From Ramlibacter tataouinensis (GTDB lineage: Bacteria > Pseudomonadota > Gammaproteobacteria > Burkholderiales > Burkholderiaceae_C): 16,182 bases of DNA. This document shows positions 1 to 6,842 of this stretch, piece after piece. The stretch is taken from positions 1 through 16,182 of the forward strand of contig DIZF01000037.1 of NCBI GenBank assembly GCA_002427815.1, given 5' to 3'. The notes beneath the pieces are model-generated. The model had not been told where the DNA came from. It was given only the letters and a program-made list of their open reading frames with translations, and did no database searches. The stretch's first letter is position 1; each line of letters starts with the position of its first letter. The position numbers were made by a program, and so were the translations under genes.

Positions 1-16
1 CCCTGCCGGGCGCACC

Positions 17-45
17 AAAAAAGGGCGCGGCAAATTGCCGCGCCC
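17..45 (-). terminator. Intrinsic terminator downstream of the KfrA-like gene
   Basis: On the minus strand a 10-bp perfect GC-rich stem (23-32 with 36-45) has a three-base loop and is followed directly by six T (22 down to 17). It lies 25 bases past the stop codon of the minus-strand gene at 71-331 and fits a rho-independent terminator for it. Confidence 0.75.
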
Positions 46-70
46 AAGCCACCCGGGTGTGTGTGGCGAA

Positions 71-331
71 TCAAGCTCTACCCAACCCAGAGGAAAGCTC
101 CGGCGGAGTCTTCCTTGTGGGCGGGCGGCCGCGACGGCTCGGCCGGCCCGCGCGTCTGTACCTGCCTTGGCGCCCGACAAGCGAGAGCGACTCCAATCGC
201 GCTGCGATGGTGGTGAAACTGCCTCTTCCGAGTTCGAGCCTAAGATTGGAGAGCGTCGGCTCCCTTCCCTGCTTTTTCAGCGCTACATATGCCCGAACAA
301 CGTCGGCACCGGTGATGCCTGGACGTCCCAT
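71..331 (-). CDS. Small KfrA-type DNA-binding protein with AT-hook-like tail
   Basis: Predicted protein of 86 residues. Residues 3-51 (RPGITGADVV, then EPTLSNLRLELGRGSFTTIAARL) match the pattern of the KfrA N-terminal DNA-binding domain, found in plasmid and phage regulators. KfrA proteins normally continue into a long coiled coil. Here a short basic tail follows, residues 53-74, with two GRP cores (AGRPS and RRGRPP) resembling AT-hooks, and no coiled coil. The ATG at 331 is chosen because AGGAAG lies six to seven bases upstream; a GTG at 349 is in frame but has no good ribosome site. The gene diverges from the orphan gene at 468, is followed by a terminator, and has a palindrome just upstream, so autoregulation is likely by analogy with KfrA. 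It could also be a truncated KfrA. The family call rests on pattern recognition only. Confidence 0.6.
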   Translation of the reverse strand: MGRPGITGADVVRAYVALKKQGREPTLSNLRLELGRGSFTTIAARLESLSLVGRQGRYRRAGRPSRRGRPPTRKTPPELSSGLGRA

Positions 332-348
332 ATTGACTTCCTGTTGCA

Positions 349-362
349 CACGAACGTTCGTG
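349..362. promoter_or_regulatory. 14-bp perfect palindrome, candidate operator
   Basis: CACGAACGTTCGTG is a perfect 14-base palindrome lying 17 bases upstream of the start codon of the KfrA-like gene, in the divergent intergenic region. A TATACG hexamer on the minus strand is just upstream of it, so the palindrome would lie near the transcription start. This is a typical position for an autorepressor site. The link to the KfrA-like protein is inferred. Confidence 0.45.
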
Positions 363-467
363 CTCTACGTATAGGTCGCGCGCGAGGAGCTGGTTTCGTA
401 ATTCTTTCTTGTTGCTAGTGGCACCGAGCGTTTTCACAATGGGTCTCCATCAACTATTGGGGACCGC

Positions 468-935
468 ATGCAGCCCGACAACCTCTCTTACCTCTCCCGC
501 GCGTCAAACGCAAAGCCCACACTTGCAATCGACCTTCTGGAATCGAACTTTGAAGTCACTTCCAGCCCGTTCTGCTCGGACCAGATTCGGCTCGCACGCG
601 AGAATTTGGAACGTGACCTGGAAGCTGCATCGCTGCGGGCGCAGCTGCGAGCCAGCGAACTCGCCACTGTCGAGCTGTTCTGCTTGCTGGCCCAGGCTGC
701 CCCAGAGTTCCTTCCCGCGTCGTGGTCGACGGTGTATGACATGGTGGTCGCTGAAGAACGCTACTGGGTCTATCCCAGCATGACAGTCGCCGACATCGAA
801 GACGGCGAATGCGATTTCTTCACGCCATACCTCGACCGCCCGAAATTGTCGGCGGAATGGCGCGGGCTCCTTGAACACGTCCAGACCGTGATTTCAGCGC
901 AGAAATCCGCGAAGCAGTACGCGTTGACGGCTTGA
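468..935 (+). CDS. Hypothetical protein, 155 residues
   Basis: I do not recognise a family. The frame opens with ATG four to five bases after GGGGA and closes with TGA. Codon third positions are mostly G or C, and the composition is protein-like, with acidic and aromatic residues well spread, so it is probably a real gene rather than a shadow. Residues about 38-70 (DQIRLARENLERDLEAASLR onward) look helical and charged, with possible coiled-coil character. The C-terminal half is rich in tryptophan, tyrosine and acidic residues (ERYWVYPSM, DIEDGECDFF, LSAEWRGLL). There is no signal peptide or membrane segment, so it should be cytosolic. It diverges from the KfrA-like gene and precedes the recombinase on the same strand after a gap of about 430 bases. 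It is probably cargo of the element; its function is unknown. Confidence 0.5.
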   Translation: MQPDNLSYLSRASNAKPTLAIDLLESNFEVTSSPFCSDQIRLARENLERDLEAASLRAQLRASELATVELFCLLAQAAPEFLPASWSTVYDMVVAEERYWVYPSMTVADIEDGECDFFTPYLDRPKLSAEWRGLLEHVQTVISAQKSAKQYALTA

Positions 936-1363
936 CTCGCGTGACGCCTTAACAGCGAACTTCTCGCCGCAGACGTGCATTGGAGGTAGGGCCAGGCGAG
1001 CGCACTCACTAAAGGTATAAGCGCACCCGTGGACGCTCGGAGCGGCAGCCGAACGCGGGGAGGAAGACGCCGGGCCCTCGTCTAAATTCCGGCCGCGCCG
1101 GACTAAAGTGGACTCGTGGCTATACGCGAGATGACCAATCCATCCCGCACTTCCAGCCGCCGCCCGGCAAACGTCACCTGTCCCGATGTGGAAGCATTGC
1201 TTCGACTTATCGCTAGGGAATTGGTGCGCCGAAACCTTCAAAACAACTCGGGGCCGCCTGTTACTTCAAAAATGTGATTGGCTTCACAGTTTTGAGAGAT
1301 TCATATGGACCGTGCCGCATCGCCCAAATATCGTTGCGGTACCGACCAATTTCAGGACAAAGA
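936..1363. other. Gene-free stretch before the recombinase
   Basis: No convincing gene is visible on either strand; the frames here have poor composition and no good start signals. A small hairpin (1088-1093 with 1097-1102, TCCGGC/GCCGGA) could end the upstream gene but lacks a T run. The part from about 1240 to 1380 is noticeably richer in A and T than its surroundings and should contain the recombinase promoter, but I see no clear -35/-10 pair. The best weak candidate is TTGGCT, 17 bases, TCATAT. Confidence 0.4.
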
Positions 1364-3112
<1,749 letters not shown>

Positions 3113-3122
3113 TCATGTATGA

Positions 3123-3144
3123 ATTATAGCGCGGCTCGCGCCGC
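3123..3144 (-). promoter_or_regulatory. TATAAT box and small hairpin before tRNA-fMet
   Basis: On the minus strand a 5-bp stem with a GCGA tetraloop (3144-3131) directly follows the rplQ stop, and a perfect TATAAT (3128-3123) lies ten bases before the mature tRNA 5' end. No acceptable -35 hexamer is found 16-18 bases upstream. It could be a tRNA-specific promoter of weak type or a processing region within a longer transcript. Confidence 0.35.
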
Positions 3145-3534
3145 TTATTCCGCTGTAGGGGCTTCCTGGGCGGGCTCGGGTCGGTCCACCAGCTCAACCA
3201 GCGCCATCGGAGCGTTGTCGCCGATCCGGAAACCCATCTTGAGGATGCGGGTGTAGCCGCCCGGACGCGCCTGGTAGCGCGGGCCCAGTTCGCCGAACAG
3301 TTTGGTGACGATGTCGCGGTCGCGCAGGCGGTCGAACGCCAAGCGCCTGTTCGCCACCGTGGGCACCTTGGCCAGCGTGATCATGGGCTCGACCACGCGG
3401 CGCAATTCCTTGGCCTTGGGGACGGTGGTCTTGATGACCTCGTGCTCGAGCAGCGAGTTCATCATGTTGCGCAGCATCGCGAGACGGTGCTCGCTGGTGC
3501 GGTTGAGTTTACGAAGGCCGTGGCCGTGACGCAT
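3145..3534 (-). CDS. rplQ: 50S ribosomal protein L17
   Basis: Predicted 129 residues (E. coli 127). The N-terminus MRHGHGLRKLNRTSEHR and the body (LLEHEVIKTTVPKAKELRR, RPGGYTRILK) are typical of L17, a large-subunit protein near the peptide exit region. The C-terminal tail is rich in Pro, Ala and Glu (EPAQEAPTAE). The ATG at 3534 has AAAGGAAAG upstream. It is the last protein gene of the alpha operon, 100 bases after rpoA, with a hairpin in the gap, and is followed by the initiator tRNA gene. Gene order rpsM-rpsK-rpsD-rpoA-rplQ matches the standard alpha operon. Confidence 0.97.
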   Translation of the reverse strand: MRHGHGLRKLNRTSEHRLAMLRNMMNSLLEHEVIKTTVPKAKELRRVVEPMITLAKVPTVANRRLAFDRLRDRDIVTKLFGELGPRYQARPGGYTRILKMGFRIGDNAPMALVELVDRPEPAQEAPTAE

Positions 3535-3600
3535 GGTGCTTTCCTTTCTTTATCAATAAAAGACAGCCGGATCAGGTACTGTCAGTTCACCATCGAGGGA

Positions 3601-3626
3601 CAAGGCGGCCGTGAGGCTGCCTTGTT
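3601..3626 (-). other. Hairpin between rpoA and rplQ
   Basis: ACAAGGCGGC and GCTGCCTTGT form a 10-bp stem with one mismatch in the 100-base gap. No T run follows on the minus strand, so it looks like an RNA structural or processing element rather than a terminator. Confidence 0.35.
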
Positions 3627-3634
3627 ATCCTCCG

Positions 3635-4624
3635 TTATCGTTTGTCCAAACCGGCCGGAGGCCAGCTTTCCAGTTTCATGCCCAAGGTCAGGCCGCGCGA
3701 GGCGAGCACTTCCTTGATTTCGTTGAGCGACTTGCGACCCAGGTTCGGGGTCTTGAGCAGCTCGTTCTCGGTGCGCTGGATCAGGTCACCGATGTAATAG
3801 ATGTTTTCGGCCTTCAGGCAGTTGGCCGAGCGGACGGTGAGCTCGAGCTCGTCCACCGGCCGCAGCAGGATCGGGTCGAACTGCTGTGCACTGCGCTGGA
3901 CCGGCTGGTCGAAGGCGGCCAGTTCGCTGCCCTCGAGCTGCGCAAACACCGCGAGCTGTTCGACCAGGATCTTGGCCGAAGCGCGCACTGCGTCTTCGGC
4001 GGTGATCGCGCCATTGGTTTCGATCTCCACCACCAGCTTGTCCAGGTCGGTGCGCTGCTCGACACGGGCGCTTTCGACCGTGTAGCTCACGCGCTTGACC
4101 GGCGAGAACGACGCATCCAGCACAATCCGGCCGATCGACTTGGTCGGCTCGTCGGCGTAGCGGCGCATCGTGCCGGGCACATAGCCGCGGCCCTTCTCGA
4201 CCTTGATCTGCATGTCGATCTTGCCGCCTTGCGACAGATGGGCGATCACATGATCCGGGTTGATGATCTCGACGTCATGCGGCGTCTGGATATCGGCGGC
4301 CGTGACCAGGCCCTCGCCGTCCTTGCGCAGGCTCAGCGTGACTTCATCGCGGTTGTGCAGCTTGAAGACCACGCCCTTGAGGTTCAGCAGAATGCTGACA
4401 ACGTCTTCCTGGACGCCGTCGATCGACGAATACTCGTGCAGCACGCCGGCAATGGTGACTTCGGTTGCCGCGTAACCCACCATCGACGACAGCAGCACCC
4501 GGCGCAACGCGTTGCCCAGGGTGTGGCCGTAACCGCGCTCGAACGGCTCCAGCGTCACCTTGGCACGGTTCGTGGCAAGCTGTTCGACATTGATGGCTTT
4601 GGGTTTCAGCAGGTTGGTTTGCAT
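3635..4624 (-). CDS. rpoA: DNA-directed RNA polymerase subunit alpha
   Basis: Predicted 329 residues, the same length as in E. coli. The N-terminal assembly domain (about 1-235) includes the dimerisation signature RGYGHTLGNALRRVLLSS near residues 29-46. A linker leads to the C-terminal domain (about 250-325), with Arg265, Asn268 and Cys269 in LTVRSANCL at the E. coli positions used to contact UP-element DNA and activators. The ATG at 4624 has GAGAGGAAG upstream. It lies between rpsD and rplQ. The 135-base gap after rpsD holds a terminator-like hairpin, so alpha levels may be tuned separately from the ribosomal proteins upstream. All expected regions are present; a 351-residue frame on the plus strand over this gene is a GC-skew artefact. 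Confidence 0.99.
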   Translation of the reverse strand: MQTNLLKPKAINVEQLATNRAKVTLEPFERGYGHTLGNALRRVLLSSMVGYAATEVTIAGVLHEYSSIDGVQEDVVSILLNLKGVVFKLHNRDEVTLSLRKDGEGLVTAADIQTPHDVEIINPDHVIAHLSQGGKIDMQIKVEKGRGYVPGTMRRYADEPTKSIGRIVLDASFSPVKRVSYTVESARVEQRTDLDKLVVEIETNGAITAEDAVRASAKILVEQLAVFAQLEGSELAAFDQPVQRSAQQFDPILLRPVDELELTVRSANCLKAENIYYIGDLIQRTENELLKTPNLGRKSLNEIKEVLASRGLTLGMKLESWPPAGLDKR

Positions 4625-4709
4625 GCAGGACTTCCTCTCAATACCCCCGGCTCGTTACACCGGTAAGGCTGGTGAAGTGCCCGGCTGGAATGCCTCCCAG
4701 CAGGGAACG

Positions 4710-4755
4710 AAAAAATCGACGGACGGGTCGCCGAAGGCGGCACGTTATCGTCCGT
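4710..4755 (-). terminator. Terminator- or attenuator-like hairpin between rpsD and rpoA
   Basis: On the minus strand, four bases after the rpsD stop, ACGGACG (4755-4749) pairs with CGTCCGT (4725-4719) around an inner GCCG/CGGC hairpin. CGA and then six T (4715-4710) follow. It resembles an intrinsic terminator but sits inside the operon, so partial termination or attenuation before rpoA is more likely than a full stop. The long interior loop makes it weaker than a classic stem. Confidence 0.45.
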
Positions 4756-4759
4756 TGCT

Positions 4760-5383
4760 TTACCGCGAGTACAACTCCACGATCAGGGCTTCCTTGATGT
4801 CGGCCGCGAATTCGTCGCGGTCCGGCACTTTCTTGAAGACGCCCTCGGCCTTGTCGGCATTCACTTCGACCCAGGCCGGAATACCGACCTGCTGGGCCAA
4901 TTGCAGGGCCTCGACGACGCGGTTCTGCTTCTTGGACTTGTCCCGCACGGCGATCACGTCGCCGGTCTTGACCAGGTACGACGGGATGTTGACCGGCTGG
5001 CCATTCACCGTGATCGCCTTGTGCGAGACCAGCTGGCGCGCTTCGGCGCGGGTCGAGCCGAAGCCCATGCGGTAAACCACGTTGTCCAGGCGGGACTCGA
5101 GGATGAACAGCAGGTTGGCGCCGGTGTTGCCACGGCGGCGGTCGGCTTCTTCGAAGTAGCGGCGGAACTGGCGCTCCAGGATGCCGTACATCCGCTTGAC
5201 TTTCTGCTTCTCGCGCAGCTGCAGGCCGAAATCGGACGTGCGCTGGCCCGAGGTGCGGCCGTGCTGGCCCGGCTTGGAATCGAACTTGGCCTTGTCCGCC
5301 AGCGAGCGCCGCGCGCTCTTGAGGAACAGGTCGGTGCCTTCACGGCGGGAGAGTTTGGCTTTGGGGCCGAGATAACGTGCCAC
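4760..5383 (-). CDS. rpsD: 30S ribosomal protein S4
   Basis: Predicted 207 residues (E. coli 206). It begins MARYLGPKAKLSRREG and carries the S4 RNA-binding domain at about 97-160 (LESRLDNVVYRMGF, SHKAITVNGQPVNIPSY). It has no N-terminal cysteine zinc motif, so it is the zinc-free form. S4 is a primary 16S rRNA binder and, in E. coli, represses the alpha operon by binding its leader. The start is GTG at 5383 with AAAGGAAAG three to four bases upstream. It is set apart from its neighbours: 128 bases with two hairpins separate it from rpsK, and 135 bases with another hairpin separate it from rpoA. This makes its expression a likely control point. Confidence 0.98.
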   Translation of the reverse strand: MARYLGPKAKLSRREGTDLFLKSARRSLADKAKFDSKPGQHGRTSGQRTSDFGLQLREKQKVKRMYGILERQFRRYFEEADRRRGNTGANLLFILESRLDNVVYRMGFGSTRAEARQLVSHKAITVNGQPVNIPSYLVKTGDVIAVRDKSKKQNRVVEALQLAQQVGIPAWVEVNADKAEGVFKKVPDRDEFAADIKEALIVELYSR

Positions 5384-5405
5384 TTGCTTTCCTTTACATC
5401 ATCTG

Positions 5406-5424
5406 CCGCGGCCTGTTGCCGCGG
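5406..5424 (-). other. GC-rich hairpin just upstream of the rpsD ribosome site
   Basis: CCGCGGC and GCCGCGG form a perfect 7-bp stem with a five-base loop, ending about 22 bases before the rpsD GTG start. It could influence translation start or serve as an RNA-binding site. No T run is present. Confidence 0.35.
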
Positions 5425-5470
5425 GAGCCGGTCACCTGGGGCGGCCGGCGGTGGGCTTGAGAAACAGAGG

Positions 5471-5498
5471 AAAACACGGTTTGCTCTCGCAAACCGTG
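5471..5498 (-). terminator. Terminator- or attenuator-like hairpin between rpsK and rpsD
   Basis: On the minus strand CACGGTTTGC and GCAAACCGTG form a perfect 10-bp stem closed by a GAGA tetraloop (GNRA type) and followed by TTTT. It starts 13 bases after the rpsK stop and precedes rpsD in the same operon. The shape fits a weak intrinsic terminator, attenuator or 3'-end stabiliser; which one cannot be told from sequence. Confidence 0.5.
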
Positions 5499-5511
5499 CC
5501 CCTCGACTGTT

Positions 5512-5916
5512 TTAAATCCTTCTGCGCTTCTGCGGACGGCAGCCGTTGTGCGGAACCGGCGTCACATCGGCAATCGAGTTGATGCGGATGCCCAGCGCGG
5601 ACAGTGCCCGCACCGACGACTCGCGACCCGGGCCAGGGCCCTTGATCTCGACATCGAGGTTCTTGATGCCTTGCTCGATCGCGGCACGGCCGGCCACTTC
5701 GGAAGCCACCTGGGCTGCAAAAGGCGTCGACTTGCGCGAACCCTTGAAACCCTGGCCGCCCGAAGAGGCCCACGACAGGGCGTTGCCCTGCCGATCGGTG
5801 ATCGTGATGATCGTATTGTTGAAGGATGCGTGAACGTGCGCGACCCCGTCGGACACGTTCTTGCGGACCTTCTTGCGCACTCGCTGCGCGGCGGTATTGG
5901 CGGGAGCTTTTGCCAT
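5512..5916 (-). CDS. rpsK: 30S ribosomal protein S11
   Basis: Predicted 134 residues (E. coli 129). Family features are VAHVHASFNNTIITITDRQGN near residues 25-45, GGQGFKGSRKSTPFAAQ, the GPGPGRESSVRAL segment, and the C-terminal DVTPVPHNGCRPQKRRR. S11 sits on the small-subunit platform near the mRNA exit and the 3' end of 16S rRNA. The ATG at 5916 has AAAGAGA upstream. It follows rpsM by 19 bases, so the two are almost certainly cotranscribed, and it precedes rpsD after a structured 128-base gap. Confidence 0.98.
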   Translation of the reverse strand: MAKAPANTAAQRVRKKVRKNVSDGVAHVHASFNNTIITITDRQGNALSWASSGGQGFKGSRKSTPFAAQVASEVAGRAAIEQGIKNLDVEIKGPGPGRESSVRALSALGIRINSIADVTPVPHNGCRPQKRRRI

Positions 5917-5935
5917 GACGATTCTCTTTCGGCGA

Positions 5936-6301
5936 TTATTTCTTCAGTGCCTGAGCGGCCTTGCGCGGACCCTTGCGGGTGCGTGCGTTGGTGCGCGTGC
6001 GTTGGCCGCGCATCGGCAGGCCGCGGCGATGACGGAAGCCCCGGTAGCAACCGATGTCCATCAAACGCTTGATGTTCATGGTCGTTTCGCGGCGCAGGTC
6101 GCCTTCGATGGTGAACTGGCCGATCTGGTCGCGGATGCGCTCCAGGTCGTTGTCCGTGAGGTCCTTGACCTTCTTGGAATACGGAATGCCCGTGGCTTCG
6201 CAGATTTTGCGAGCGCGGGTGCGGCCAATGCCGAAGATCGCCGTCAGGCCGATTTCGGCGTGCTGATGCGGCGGAATATTGATGCCAGCGATACGTGCCA
6301 T
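5936..6301 (-). CDS. rpsM: 30S ribosomal protein S13
   Basis: Predicted 121 residues (E. coli 118). It opens MARIAGINIPPHQHAEIGL, has the helix-two-turn-helix region around TAIFGIGRTRARKICEATGI, the CYRGFRHRRGLPMRGQRTRTNART segment, and a basic C-terminal tail that reaches toward the P site. S13 lies in the head of the small subunit and contacts tRNA and intersubunit bridges. The ATG at 6301 has GAGGACGAAC in front. It follows rpmJ by 23 bases with no obvious terminator or promoter, so the spc and alpha operons appear continuous here. Confidence 0.98.
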   Translation of the reverse strand: MARIAGINIPPHQHAEIGLTAIFGIGRTRARKICEATGIPYSKKVKDLTDNDLERIRDQIGQFTIEGDLRRETTMNIKRLMDIGCYRGFRHRRGLPMRGQRTRTNARTRKGPRKAAQALKK

Positions 6302-6324
6302 GTTCGTCCTCTATAACTCTGTGC

Positions 6325-6438
6325 TCAGCCCTGGCGCTGCTTGTGACGCGGATCGGTACAGATCACGCGGACAACGCCCTTGCGGCGGATGATCTTGCAG
6401 TTGCGGCAAATTTTCTTGACCGAAGCCGAAACTCTCAT
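6325..6438 (-). CDS. rpmJ: 50S ribosomal protein L36
   Basis: A 37-residue gene on the minus strand. It begins MRVSASVKKICRNCKIIRR and ends CTDPRHKQRQG. Cys11, Cys14, Cys27 and His32 form the zinc-binding set of the zinc-ribbon type of L36, so this is the zinc-containing form. The ATG at 6438 has AGGAGAACGAC in front, a strong ribosome site. It lies between infA and rpsM, the usual place in betaproteobacteria, and ends 23 bases before rpsM. Confidence 0.97.
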   Translation of the reverse strand: MRVSASVKKICRNCKIIRRKGVVRVICTDPRHKQRQG

Positions 6439-6490
6439 GTCGTTCTCCTAGATTCCTAAACTCTTACGCGCCAGGCGCCTGCCCTGGTCA

Positions 6491-6536
6491 GAGGTAACAG
6501 AGCAAATTTGCTGCGCAAATCTTGATCTGTCACCTC
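6491..6536 (-). promoter_or_regulatory. Two-part hairpin between infA and rpmJ
   Basis: An outer stem of 11 pairs (6491-6501 with 6526-6536, one G-T pair on the minus strand) encloses a 6-bp inner hairpin (ATTTGC/GCAAAT at 6506-6511 and 6515-6520). It begins a few bases after the infA stop and ends about 50 bases before rpmJ. No T run follows, so it is not a standard terminator. It could stabilise the infA message, be a processing site or bind a regulator. Confidence 0.5.
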
Positions 6537-6540
6537 GCAA

Positions 6541-6759
6541 TTACTTGGCCCGAAACACAATCCGTGCCCTCGACAAGTCGTAGGGCGTCAACTCAACGGT
6601 GACCTTGTCACCTGGAAGGATGCGGATGTAGTGCATCCGCATCTTTCCCGAAATATGTCCGAGCACCACGTGCCCGTTGTCCAGCTTCACGCGAAACGTC
6701 GCGTTCGGCAGGTTCTCCACAACCTCACCCTGCATCTGGATGACATCGTCCTTTGACAT
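6541..6759 (-). CDS. infA: Translation initiation factor IF-1
   Basis: Predicted 72 residues, the family length. It is a single S1-like OB-fold domain: MSKDDVIQMQGEVVENLPNA, then FRVKLDNGHVVLGHISGKMR and PGDKVTVELTPYDLSRARI. IF-1 binds the A site of the small subunit and helps IF-2 and IF-3 select the initiator tRNA, whose gene lies at the far end of this same cluster. The ATG at 6759 has GGAGG at good distance. It lies between secY and rpmJ, a common place in many bacteria but not in E. coli. It is bounded upstream by a GC-rich repeat-like gap and downstream by a large hairpin. Confidence 0.98.
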   Translation of the reverse strand: MSKDDVIQMQGEVVENLPNATFRVKLDNGHVVLGHISGKMRMHYIRILPGDKVTVELTPYDLSRARIVFRAK

Positions 6760-6785
6760 CAGGCCTCCGACGGGCCGCCCCTAGG

Positions 6786-6836
6786 CAGGCCTGCGCCCCC
6801 TCCGGGGGCAGCGAACGCAGTGAGCGTGGGGGTTGT
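6786..6836. repeat. GC-rich hairpin resembling a dispersed intergenic repeat
   Basis: The 83-base gap between secY and infA contains GCCCCC-TCC-GGGGGC (6795-6809) followed by AGCGAACGCAGTGAGCG and a G run (6828-6832). I recall similar hairpin-plus-GAACGCAGTGAGCG units as dispersed intergenic sequences in related genomes, but only this copy is in the window, so repeat status is inferred. No T run accompanies it. Confidence 0.4.
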
Positions 6837-6842
6837 CGTCAT

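Noticed and set aside
539..560. Possible second copy of the tRNA 3' end (AATCGAACTTT)
   Set aside because: Only a short, imperfect likeness to the T-arm region inside a coding frame; not long enough for an attachment-site repeat.
894..1241. 115-codon minus-strand frame in the gap before the recombinase
   Set aside because: It overlaps the end of the 468-935 gene, has no ribosome site and has a composition typical of random GC-rich sequence.
1274..1363. Upstream extension of the recombinase by 30 residues
   Set aside because: The extra residues do not resemble the family N-terminus, and the ATG at 1364 has a ribosome site; the catalytic domain begins only after it.
3611..4666. 351-codon plus-strand open frame over rpoA
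   Set aside because: It is antisense to a complete, clearly recognised rpoA gene and has the His/Arg/Gln/Leu-rich composition typical of GC-rich shadow frames.
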